DNA of 64,000 nt from Sulfitobacter sp. SK012 (GTDB taxonomy: Bacteria; Pseudomonadota; Alphaproteobacteria; Rhodobacterales; Rhodobacteraceae): contig NZ_CP025804.1 in assembly GCF_003352085.1 (NCBI RefSeq), positions 1,240,001-1,304,000 on the forward strand. Reading direction: 5' to 3'. A program made the translations under genes and the position numbers. Shown in pieces: positions 16,451 through 24,717 of this stretch. The notes under the pieces were generated by a model that saw only the letters and a program-made list of their open reading frames with translations, was not told where the DNA came from and did not search any database. The first letter of the stretch is position 1. Every line of letters starts with the position of its first letter.

Positions 16451-18613
16451 ATGGCTTTAGACCAGACAACAGAAATCGTATCGCACTTCATTGGCATCTT
16501 TGAGATTGGAACAGAAGAAGCTAGGCTCAAGGAAACTTATGCGGCCTTTCGTGCGCTGCAGGACCAAGCGCCAGAGCTGGGTGATTTGCTGAACATCGGT
16601 GTGGCTTTTAGCGCAGCTTATAAGCTAGGCACGTTCATGCCTCAGGGGGCCTATGCGCCTACTTTCTTGCCAATTGGCAGTGTCCAACTTGCAGGCAGTA
16701 TTGTTGTCTCAATGCTGGACTCCGGCAGTGCAGCTGAAGGGGGTTTCTCCCTGTTTTCGGTGAACCCGCAAGTCGCAACCACAAATACTGAACCCTTCGG
16801 TATTTATTATGGTGAAACCGCCCCGGCTGGGTCTGTGGTCACAATCACTTACCAGACCAATACTTTGAATGACGGGGATATTATCACCGTCAATGGATTG
16901 CCGCCAATTGCCATTTTTGCCGATGACAGCGATAGGGTGGAAGCAGCAACGACAATTGCTGAGAGCCTGTCCGTTATATCGTCCTATGACCCGATGGAGG
17001 CCGAAGGAACCGGAGCAGATTTTGCAATGGCCGCCTTGAGCCAGATCGAAGACGCAACAGTGCCCGCAATTGAAGGCATTCAAGCAACGTTGCTAAAATC
17101 TGATGACGCGGTTGAAACTATTTTGGTCAACGGTGAGAGCGTCGAGGAAATGCCCACTCTCGAGGATATCCTGCCGGCCTATTTGCAAGCTGACGAAACC
17201 GATGATGATGAAACGATTTCCGAGGTCGAGGATGGCGAGACCCGTCCCGAGAACCTAGATCAGGTTGTCACGCTAAGTAGTCTTATAGAATTCCTGAGGG
17301 ATGATGCTGATGATGATGACCGCGACGATGAAGACGATGCGGATGACGATGATGATGAAGACAACGAGGCGTCTTTTGTCCTGTCCGATCCGCCTGATGA
17401 CACGGTTGAATCTGATGACGGATCCGGGAACCTAGACGATGGGCACCAGATTACCAGCGGTGCCAACCAACTGGTGAATGAGGCAATTATCGTAAACAGC
17501 TGGCTTGACGCGCCAATCATTACAGTAGCGCAGGATGTCATTTCAATAAATGCGATCAGCCAGATCAACGTGGTTGTCGAGGCAGATAATATCGGGGTGA
17601 ACACGGTCGGCGGTACCTGGGAAACGCAGGCTTCAAATGCGATCAATGCAGCGGAAATCACTCAGAGCAGCTCGCCCCAAGTGGAGCAACCGGACAATGT
17701 TTCTGATGGTACACCGCCCAACTGGTTCGTGACCCGGATCGAAGGGGACGTGACTGTCTTTAACTGGTTGGAACAGTATAATTTCGTGCTTGATAATGAC
17801 AACGTGCAGGTCGAGCTTTCTGGCGGTCGCAGTGAATTTGTGTTGGGCGAAAACAATGCTGTCAACGTGGCCTCAATCGCTACGATTGGTTTCGGCTATG
17901 ACCTCATCACCATCGCAGGGCACATGATTGAGGTCTCGATCATCAATCAGGTCAATGTCTTGATCGATCATGACACAGTCACATACGGCAGCACGGCACC
18001 AGACAACGTTTCTGCATCGGATAATCTGGCATTTAACCTCGCGCGTATTTCTAACACAGGCATTGATTCATATGCGGCACTTGAGGGTGACCTGAGTAAT
18101 GCAACGCGAAGCCTTAGCGAAGGTGACAACCCTTTGCCGGGCGGGTTGAATGATATTTCAGCTTTTTCAGAGCAAGCGTTTGTGCGGGTGTTGCATATCG
18201 AAGGTGACTTCGTTTCCGTCAATTCGATTGAACAGCGCAATATCCTTGGCGACAGCGATCATGTGCAGATGGTTCTGGATGATTTTGTTGGCAATGCTAG
18301 TGGCGACATTTCGGTTACGGCTGGTTCAAATGCGCTGCTAAATATCGCGACCATCACCAATGCGGGTGTGGACAGTTCCGTTTACGTTGGCGGTGACGTC
18401 TACAGCGAAGCGCTTCTCTATCAAGCAGAACTGATCGACGCGGCCGCGGCACCTACGGGTATCGGCGTGGCGGTGCTGGCCAATGAAGCGGTGGCGTTTC
18501 TGGCCGAAGGGCTGATCGGCGAAGATGCCCCCGCAGAAGAAAGTTTGGTGATCGAAGGTCTCCTTGATGGAGGCGGAACAAGCCCGGATGTCATGACATC
18601 TATGTTGGTTTGA
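16451..18613 (+). CDS. Repeat protein with Asp-rich linker, secretion-locus component
   Basis: A 720-residue protein I cannot assign to a named family. The N-terminal ~250 residues look globular; residues ~283-305 are almost all Asp/Glu (DDADDDDRDDEDD...); the C-terminal half has about five imperfect repeats starting near 333, 395, 466, 521 and 624. The shared pattern is GxNxxxNxAxIxxxGxD, then V/IxGD, then IxQxNxLxDxDxV. N-x-A and Q-x-N spacing recalls curlin repeats, which suggests a beta-solenoid. The start is set at the ATG at 16451, with GGGGGTG 8 bases upstream; a GTG at 16442 is in frame. It sits between the low-complexity protein and the ABC exporter, so it may be a second substrate, nucleator or surface anchor. 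Confidence 0.75.
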   Translation: MALDQTTEIVSHFIGIFEIGTEEARLKETYAAFRALQDQAPELGDLLNIGVAFSAAYKLGTFMPQGAYAPTFLPIGSVQLAGSIVVSMLDSGSAAEGGFSLFSVNPQVATTNTEPFGIYYGETAPAGSVVTITYQTNTLNDGDIITVNGLPPIAIFADDSDRVEAATTIAESLSVISSYDPMEAEGTGADFAMAALSQIEDATVPAIEGIQATLLKSDDAVETILVNGESVEEMPTLEDILPAYLQADETDDDETISEVEDGETRPENLDQVVTLSSLIEFLRDDADDDDRDDEDDADDDDDEDNEASFVLSDPPDDTVESDDGSGNLDDGHQITSGANQLVNEAIIVNSWLDAPIITVAQDVISINAISQINVVVEADNIGVNTVGGTWETQASNAINAAEITQSSSPQVEQPDNVSDGTPPNWFVTRIEGDVTVFNWLEQYNFVLDNDNVQVELSGGRSEFVLGENNAVNVASIATIGFGYDLITIAGHMIEVSIINQVNVLIDHDTVTYGSTAPDNVSASDNLAFNLARISNTGIDSYAALEGDLSNATRSLSEGDNPLPGGLNDISAFSEQAFVRVLHIEGDFVSVNSIEQRNILGDSDHVQMVLDDFVGNASGDISVTAGSNALLNIATITNAGVDSSVYVGGDVYSEALLYQAELIDAAAAPTGIGVAVLANEAVAFLAEGLIGEDAPAEESLVIEGLLDGGGTSPDVMTSMLV
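17299..17365 (+). repeat. GAT/GAC trinucleotide-rich tract
   Basis: A run of GATGATGCTGATGATGATG-type codons within the repeat protein encodes about 22 residues, nearly all Asp or Glu. It is a slippage-prone simple repeat and probably a Ca2+-binding or flexible acidic linker. Confidence 0.7.
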
Positions 18614-18643
18614 ACTTGTGGTGTTGAGTAGGGAGTTTTCGGT

Positions 18644-20698
18644 TTGAAAGACGAGTTAGACAAAAGCGAAACCATTGGATTCCGGTCTTCCAGGATAGGT
18701 AAAAATGGTCGCCCTGTGCTGATGCTTGATGAGAGCATGCGCCGTGGCAAGATACACAACGAACGTGACGCCGCCATCGATTCACTCCGCCCTGGCAAAG
18801 TTGACGTCGTGCGCGGATTAGGCAAAGAGATCGATGGCAAAGACGTTGCTGCGGGCGGGGGCAAGCCCCCTGCAGATGGGAACGGCGGTGGTGGCGGCGG
18901 CGGTGGAGGCGGTAAGACACCAGGCTTTCACAAGCCCGTTGGACCAGATAGATTCACCGAGAGCTTGCAAAAAGGCGTCGCAGCAGTGCGGCGCAACATT
19001 GGCTTTGTGATGGTGCTGACCTGTGCCACCAACCTTCTGATCCTTGCGATTCCGATTTACCTGTTTCAGATTTCCGACCGCGTTCTGACCAGCCGTTCGC
19101 TTGAAACACTTGTCATGCTGACCGTTGTTATTGCGGGTGCAGTTTTCCTGCAGGCGGTTCTGGATGCGGTGCGCCGCTTCATCTTGATGCGGACCGCCGT
19201 TGAGGTGGCTGCGCGGCTTGGAGCCCCGATCCTAAGCGCGGCGGCACATGCGGCGCTGCATACCAACGGGCGCGAATATCAAACACTCGGCGATCTACAG
19301 CAGGTTAGGGGCTTTCTGGTTTCAGGGACGCTTATCTCGTTTCTGGATGTGCCCTTTGCGCCCATCTTTGTTGTGGCTATCTTTCTAGTTCACCCACAGT
19401 TGGGGATGATTGTGATCGGCACAGCTATTGCGTTGACCATCATTGCCATGATCAACCAAAAGATCACATCCAAGCCCTTTGCCCGCGCCAATGTGGCGCA
19501 AAGCCGGGCGAACCTGCACCTCAATTCGATGACGCGCAACAGCCAGATCATCAACGCGTTGGCCATGGTGCCTGAAGCAGTTCAGATGTGGGGCAAGGAC
19601 ACCGCGGCGTCGCTCAAAGAACAGGTGCGTGCGCAGGATCGCAACATTGTCTCAGCTGCGGCATCGCGTGCGGTGCGGTTGCTCACTCAGATCGGTATGT
19701 TGGGTTGGGGCGCCTATTTAGCGATCCAAGGCGAGATTACCGGCGGTATGGTGATCGCAGCGTCCATCATTGCGGGTCGGGCATTGGCCCCGATTGAAGG
19801 GGCGATTGAAGGCTGGAACGGTTATCTTTTGTCACGCGCTGCCTACGACCGCATCCACCACCTGATGACGACCTCGCAACACAAATTTGAACGTCTGCGC
19901 CTGCCTGACCCTAAGGGACGGTTGGATGTTGAACGGCTCTTGTATGTGCCGGGCGGAACCAAGCAGGTTGTGCTGAACGGGATCAGTTTTTCGCTTGATC
20001 CCGGCGAAACACTGGGCGTGATTGGCAGCAGTGGGGCTGGCAAAACAACGCTGGGTAAAATGCTGGTGGGATCGTTGATGCCAACGTCTGGAAACGTCCG
20101 CTTGGACATTATGGATATCCGCAATTGGGACCCACGCCAGTTTGGTGAAAGCATCGGATATGTGCCGCAGGACGTGCAATTGTTTCCTGGAACAATCAAA
20201 AGCAACATTGGCCGTATGCGCAGCGATGCTACGGATCAGGAGATTCACCACGCCGCCGTGTTGGCGGATGTCCATGACATGATATCGAACATGCCGCAGG
20301 GCTATGAAACGGTTGTGGCCGCAGATGGTTCGCCATTGTCGGGCGGCCAAAAGCAGCGCATCGCTTTGGCCCGGGCCTTCTTCGGTGGTCCCAAACTCTT
20401 GGTGCTTGATGAGCCGAACTCCAATCTTGATACCTCAGGTGATCAGGCGTTGGCCCGCGCAATCCAACAAGCCAAGGCCAGCGGAATTGCTGTTGTGGTC
20501 ATCACGCAAAAGCCGTCACTGCTGACGGTGGTTGATAAGGTGATGCTGCTTGCAAATGGCAGTGTGGCGCTCTTTGGGACCCGCGAGCAAGTCGTGGCTG
20601 AACTTGCCCGGCGCAAAGGCGGGCAGGGGGGCGGGACCAACCTGCCGGGCGGATCGCCCCCTGATACGATCCCACCCCAACCGAATACCGGAGGGTAA
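18644..20698 (+). CDS. Type I secretion permease/ATPase (PrtD/LapB-like ABC exporter)
   Basis: A 684-residue ABC half-transporter. The nucleotide-binding domain shows Walker A GVIGSSGAGKTTLGK, signature LSGGQKQRIALARA and Walker B KLLVLDEPNSNLD; the membrane domain begins near residue 120 (RRNIGFVMVLTCATNLL). The PrtD-type lineage fits IPIYLFQISDRVLTSRS. A ~105-residue polar N-terminal extension ending in ten glycines is not usual. The start is TTG, supported by AGGGAG 9 bases upstream. The gene lies 30 bp after the repeat protein and 3 bp before the adaptor gene. The outer-membrane TolC-type partner is not in this window. Confidence 0.92.
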   Translation: MKDELDKSETIGFRSSRIGKNGRPVLMLDESMRRGKIHNERDAAIDSLRPGKVDVVRGLGKEIDGKDVAAGGGKPPADGNGGGGGGGGGGKTPGFHKPVGPDRFTESLQKGVAAVRRNIGFVMVLTCATNLLILAIPIYLFQISDRVLTSRSLETLVMLTVVIAGAVFLQAVLDAVRRFILMRTAVEVAARLGAPILSAAAHAALHTNGREYQTLGDLQQVRGFLVSGTLISFLDVPFAPIFVVAIFLVHPQLGMIVIGTAIALTIIAMINQKITSKPFARANVAQSRANLHLNSMTRNSQIINALAMVPEAVQMWGKDTAASLKEQVRAQDRNIVSAAASRAVRLLTQIGMLGWGAYLAIQGEITGGMVIAASIIAGRALAPIEGAIEGWNGYLLSRAAYDRIHHLMTTSQHKFERLRLPDPKGRLDVERLLYVPGGTKQVVLNGISFSLDPGETLGVIGSSGAGKTTLGKMLVGSLMPTSGNVRLDIMDIRNWDPRQFGESIGYVPQDVQLFPGTIKSNIGRMRSDATDQEIHHAAVLADVHDMISNMPQGYETVVAADGSPLSGGQKQRIALARAFFGGPKLLVLDEPNSNLDTSGDQALARAIQQAKASGIAVVVITQKPSLLTVVDKVMLLANGSVALFGTREQVVAELARRKGGQGGGTNLPGGSPPDTIPPQPNTGG
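18884..18913 (+). repeat. Poly-glycine codon run
   Basis: Ten consecutive GGN codons form a flexible hinge between the polar N-terminal extension of the ABC exporter and its membrane domain. Confidence 0.85.
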
Positions 20699-20701
20699 GA
20701 T

Positions 20702-22045
20702 ATGACAGTGATCGCAACAGATAACGTGCATGGTGAATGGTACGCCGATGTGCCGCGCAGCGTTCGGGGATTTGTGATATTCGGCTTTTTGCTGATGACC
20801 ACATCGATGGGTGGGTTTGGCTATTGGGCCTTCAACGCGCCGTTGGCAGCTGCGGTGATCGCCCAAGGCAGCTTTGTCGCCACTGGTAGCAACAAGATTA
20901 TACAGCACCTTGAGGGCGGGATCATTGACCAAATCATGATCAAGGAGGGCGATTTTGTAAATGCGGGCGACACGCTGTTGTTCTTGGATGAAACCGCATC
21001 GCTGGCAAATGAGCGCGAGCTGTTTTTGCGGCAGATGCGCCTGATCGCAACCGAGGCGCGGTTGCTCGCTGAGGCGTCAGCCCAAGATGAGCTTCGGTTT
21101 CCCGACGTGCTCCTAGCGTCTCGTATCGATCACGAAGTTGCAACGATCATTGAGTCCCAAGTCACAAGCTTTTTGGTGTCACAAAGTACGCTGCGCAACA
21201 ACGTGTCGATCCTGCGCCAAAATATCGAAGCGCTGACGATCCGGTCAGGCGGATATGTGCAGCAACTAGTGTCGCTGAAGCTGCAAGCAGAAATCCTGCA
21301 AGAAGAGTTCGAGGCCAAGACCACGCTTCTTGAAAGTGGTCTGGTCCGGCGCACCGAGCTGAATACCGTACGCCACGCCATTGCCGAAACCGATGGTAAG
21401 GTCGCCCGACTTGAAGCTGAAATCAACGAAGTCAGAGAGGTCAAAGAGCGCTACGAGACCGAGATTGAAAACGCGTTGGGGCGCAGCAAACAAGCGGCCA
21501 TCGATGAGCTGAGTACCATCCAGGCTGAACTTGATAGTATCCGTGAACAACTGCGCACGGCGTCGTCCGTGCGTGCGCGCTCTGAGATCCGCTCGCCCGT
21601 TTCGGGAACCATTGTGCGCCTGCATTATCATACGGCAGGTGGTGTGATCGAGAGTGGTCGAGCTATTGCGGAAATCTTGCCCAGTGATGAGCCATTGATT
21701 ATTGAGGTGCAAATTCCGCGCACCGAAATTGACACGATCAACACTGGTTTGGTGTCAACGGTACGCCTGACGGCGCTTAACCAACGCACAACACCGGTTC
21801 TGTTTGGTGAGGTTTATTATGTCTCTGCCGACAGTATCACCGAACGCTCTGCCGAAGGACCGGACGCAGAGGTGTATGTCGCGCGCATCTCGATCCAACC
21901 TCAAGAGCTGCTGCGTGTGCCCGGCTTTTCGCCGACACCGGGAATGCCTGCTGAGATCATGATCCAGACGGCGGAACGAACCTTTGTGGATTATATCACC
22001 AAGCCGATCCGCGACAGCATGATCCGAGCTTTCCGCGAACAGTAA
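20702..22045 (+). CDS. HlyD-family periplasmic adaptor of type I secretion
   Basis: A 447-residue membrane-fusion protein: one N-terminal transmembrane helix (GFVIFGFLLMTTSMGGFGYW, ~residues 22-41), a biotinyl-lipoyl-like half-motif (IIQHLEGGIIDQIMIKEGDFV, ~residues 62-82), a long coiled-coil hairpin (~95-290) and the returning half-motif SPVSGTIVRLHYHTAGGVI. The C-terminal beta-barrel ends in PTPGMPAEIMIQTAERT, typical of PrtE/HlyD. GGAGGG precedes the ATG. With the ABC exporter it should form the inner-membrane part of the secretion channel. Confidence 0.92.
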   Translation: MTVIATDNVHGEWYADVPRSVRGFVIFGFLLMTTSMGGFGYWAFNAPLAAAVIAQGSFVATGSNKIIQHLEGGIIDQIMIKEGDFVNAGDTLLFLDETASLANERELFLRQMRLIATEARLLAEASAQDELRFPDVLLASRIDHEVATIIESQVTSFLVSQSTLRNNVSILRQNIEALTIRSGGYVQQLVSLKLQAEILQEEFEAKTTLLESGLVRRTELNTVRHAIAETDGKVARLEAEINEVREVKERYETEIENALGRSKQAAIDELSTIQAELDSIREQLRTASSVRARSEIRSPVSGTIVRLHYHTAGGVIESGRAIAEILPSDEPLIIEVQIPRTEIDTINTGLVSTVRLTALNQRTTPVLFGEVYYVSADSITERSAEGPDAEVYVARISIQPQELLRVPGFSPTPGMPAEIMIQTAERTFVDYITKPIRDSMIRAFREQ

Positions 22046-22168
22046 CCAATCCGCCCCCCAGCGGTATGGCGTGGCCCCTTGAGGGGGGCTGCGCCGCTCA
22101 CGGGTTGTGTAAATGGCCGTTCCCTCATAGGTCGTAGTTAAGAGACTGATAAGCAGGGAGCACAGGCA

Positions 22169-23068
22169 TTGTCGGCAAATAGCACGAGGAGCGCACGCGC
22201 GCTTGGGGACGACATTTCTGGGTGGTTCAACCGGCATTGGGCGGGGAACATGGGCGCTGTAGATGGCAATGACATCACGTTCCTGAAGGCGCTCATTGAC
22301 GAACTGAAGCCAAAGAACTTTGTTGAAATTGGCTGCGCCAGTGGCCTGTCGACGTCAATGCTTGCGATGATGCTCAACCGTCATGGGCAAGCCTCGATCC
22401 ATAGTTTTGACCTGATGGAAACGTTCTATGCAGATCCCACCAAAAAACTGGGATATCTGCTGCAAGACGCGTTGCCGCATGATCAGGTCAGAGTAAATAT
22501 CCATCCCAGTTGCACCAGTTTGGATGTCCCAAAACATTTAAGCTCGCCGGTTGATATGTGCTTTATTGATGCCGCACATGTGCACCCTTGGCCGCTGATA
22601 GATACACTTGCAGTATTACATCTGATGAGGCCAGGCAGCGTGATCGTCCAGCATGACCTGCAGATGTATAAAGGTGCAGGTGGATATGCGCTGGGCCCAA
22701 AGATTTTGCATGACCAGTTGACTGAAGCGGAACTTGTACGCTTGGCCGACAAGGTTCATCCGGGTGATGTTGGTACGCTCAAGACGCGCCAAATCGACAA
22801 CAATATCTACGCAATCCGCGTGCCAGAGGACAAAAGCGATCTGGTGCGCAGGCTTTGTGACGGATTTTACGTTGGTTGGGATCGGCGTCCTAAAAAGGGG
22901 GTGGGACCAGCGTTTGCCGCGCGTTTTTCAGCGTTCATGTTGGAGACATACGGCGAAGAGGCACAGGCCGCGTTTGACGTGGGCGCTGCGCGCTACAACC
23001 CTTGGCAGCCTCCGCCCCCGCCGTTCCACAAACGCGCTTATCGCAAGCTACGCAAGATGATCGGCTAG
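22169..23068 (+). CDS. Class I SAM-dependent methyltransferase (Methyltransf_24/CmcI-like)
   Basis: The 299-residue protein has SAM-binding motif I FVEIGCASGLSTSMLA (~residues 51-66), an acidic end of strand 2 (SFDLME) and a post-motif CFIDAAHVHPWPLID with an Asp-His pair often seen in metal-assisted O-methyltransferases. The C terminus is Pro-rich then basic (QPPPPPFHKRAYRK). The start is TTG, with GGGAG 8 bases before it. It follows the secretion adaptor by 123 bp in the same direction; a link to the exported proteins is possible but not shown. Confidence 0.8.
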   Translation: MSANSTRSARALGDDISGWFNRHWAGNMGAVDGNDITFLKALIDELKPKNFVEIGCASGLSTSMLAMMLNRHGQASIHSFDLMETFYADPTKKLGYLLQDALPHDQVRVNIHPSCTSLDVPKHLSSPVDMCFIDAAHVHPWPLIDTLAVLHLMRPGSVIVQHDLQMYKGAGGYALGPKILHDQLTEAELVRLADKVHPGDVGTLKTRQIDNNIYAIRVPEDKSDLVRRLCDGFYVGWDRRPKKGVGPAFAARFSAFMLETYGEEAQAAFDVGAARYNPWQPPPPPFHKRAYRKLRKMIG

Positions 23069-23084
23069 GGCGGGCTCTGAAACG

Positions 23085-23921
23085 TTAGGTTTCTTTCTTA
23101 TCGTCGATGATGTTCATGTTCGCCATCGCACTTTCGCCCAAGGCGATGGATGCAAAGGGGCCGCCATGGCACATCTCGCTGGGGTCGGTAACATCTGCTG
23201 GTTTTGCCTCTGCCAGCACTTTTTCAGCGAATTGCTCGGCGTTGTCCTTGGGCCGGTAGCCAAGGAACGCCGCCTTGGCATTGTCTACCGGCGCGCGGTC
23301 GTTGTTTGACACACCGTAGATGATGCTGAAACCAACCGAGGGCGTATCGATGGCGCGGGTCACCAGCTGGATCAGATCATCATAGCTCAGCCATGATCCC
23401 AATGCGCGCGGGTTGTTGACCTGAGCTGCTGATAGGATGCGCAGATGTACGCTCTCCATGCCGCGTTTGTCCCAATACATCGACCCAAGATCTTCGGTAA
23501 AGCACTTGGCTAGGCCGTAGAATGTATCGGGCCTGTGGAGCGCGTCGGTGCCGATGAAGTCGGTCTTTTTATACATACCTACCGCGTGGATTGATGAGGC
23601 GTAGACAATGCGGCGTACCCCAGCTTTATACCCGGCTTCCCAGATGTTGTAGGAGCCGATGAAATTAGGGCCAAGCAGTTCTTCGAAGGGTTTTTCGTCC
23701 ACAATCGCACCGAAGTGAATGACCATATCGGCCCCCTCCATCAACGGCGCAATTTGATCCATCTGCGCAAGATCTGCCTGAACGTAGCTTTCACCCTCAT
23801 AGAGATTGCCGATATCCTCCGCGATGTCGGTGCTCAGCAACTCACCGCACATCATGCTAAGCGGTTCGCGCAAGTAAGAGCCAAGCCGTCCAGCGGCACC
23901 TGTCAGGACCAGTTTTTTCAT
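23085..23921 (-). CDS. NAD-dependent epimerase/dehydratase, uronate-dehydrogenase-like
   Basis: The 278-residue extended SDR starts with the nucleotide-binding GAAGRLG (VLTGAAGRLGSYLREPL) and has the catalytic YxxxK in FYGLAKCFTEDLG (~residues 145-157) and a Ser in VYASSIHAVG. The overall pattern, including HFGAIVDEKPFEELLGPNF, fits bacterial uronate dehydrogenases, which oxidise hexuronates to aldarolactones. The adjacent HpaI-type aldolase could act later in such a pathway. The ATG has GAGG upstream. Family firm, substrate moderate. Confidence 0.8.
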   Translation of the reverse strand: MKKLVLTGAAGRLGSYLREPLSMMCGELLSTDIAEDIGNLYEGESYVQADLAQMDQIAPLMEGADMVIHFGAIVDEKPFEELLGPNFIGSYNIWEAGYKAGVRRIVYASSIHAVGMYKKTDFIGTDALHRPDTFYGLAKCFTEDLGSMYWDKRGMESVHLRILSAAQVNNPRALGSWLSYDDLIQLVTRAIDTPSVGFSIIYGVSNNDRAPVDNAKAAFLGYRPKDNAEQFAEKVLAEAKPADVTDPSEMCHGGPFASIALGESAMANMNIIDDKKET

Positions 23922-23943
23922 CTGTCGTTTCCTCTGTTCAGTA

Positions 23944-24717
23944 TTATTTCAGTCCGCCGCGCACACGGGCAAGCAGCGCATCGGAACCTTTAGCGAGCAA
24001 CCCTGCATCCGACCCGCATGCAACAAAGCTGAAACCTTCGTTCAAAAGCTCTGTGGCAAAATCGGGGTCCGAGACGAGCGTGCCGACGGGGATACCGCGG
24101 TCCATCAGGGCGCGGGCAGCGGGGCGGATCAGCGTCCAAATGTCAGGGTGCATCGGGTCGCCCAGAATGCCCATATCCGCGCCAATATCTGCGGGGCCAA
24201 AGAAGACACCGCTGATACCCTGAACGGCGGCGTAACTCGCGGCATTCTCAACCGCTTGCACAGATTCCAACTGGATCAGCACGGCCGTCTGGTTTTCGAC
24301 TTCGGTGAAATAATCACTAACGCGTCCAAAGCGATTGGCGCGCATGGTGCCCGCCACACCGCGTATACCGTTTGGGGGATAACGCGTCGCTGCAACGGCG
24401 GCCTCGGCCTCTTCAATGCTCTCGACCATTGGCAACAACAGACCTGGGACACCCATATCGAGCAGGCGCTTGATCTTGACCGGATCGTTCCAATCGGGAC
24501 GCACGATGGCGGTTGTATCACTGTCAGCAAATGCTTGGAGTTGACCCAAAAGAGAGGCCAATTCATTTGGCGAATGCTCCATGTCCAACAGCGCCCAGTC
24601 GTAGCCCGCCGGTGCCACGGCTTCAGCGGCATAAGCGCTTGAAAGGCTGACCCATATGCCAACTTGCTGGCGACCAGCGCGCAGGGCGGTTAGGAATTTG
24701 TTTTCTTTGAGTTTCAT
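23944..24717 (-). CDS. HpcH/HpaI family aldolase
   Basis: A 257-residue class II (metal-dependent) pyruvate aldolase. The motif GYDWALLDMEHSPNEL with the catalytic His (~residues 40-55), ESIEEAEAAVAATRYPPNGIRG (~residues 118-139) and VFFGPADIGADMG (~residues 187-199) are diagnostic. Relatives cleave 2-keto-3-deoxy sugar acids or 4-hydroxy-2-ketoheptanedioate into pyruvate plus an aldehyde. Its ATG overlaps the stop of the upstream FAD oxidoreductase by 4 bases, and the uronate-dehydrogenase-like gene follows 22 bp on. Confidence 0.88.
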   Translation of the reverse strand: MKLKENKFLTALRAGRQQVGIWVSLSSAYAAEAVAPAGYDWALLDMEHSPNELASLLGQLQAFADSDTTAIVRPDWNDPVKIKRLLDMGVPGLLLPMVESIEEAEAAVAATRYPPNGIRGVAGTMRANRFGRVSDYFTEVENQTAVLIQLESVQAVENAASYAAVQGISGVFFGPADIGADMGILGDPMHPDIWTLIRPAARALMDRGIPVGTLVSDPDFATELLNEGFSFVACGSDAGLLAKGSDALLARVRGGLK

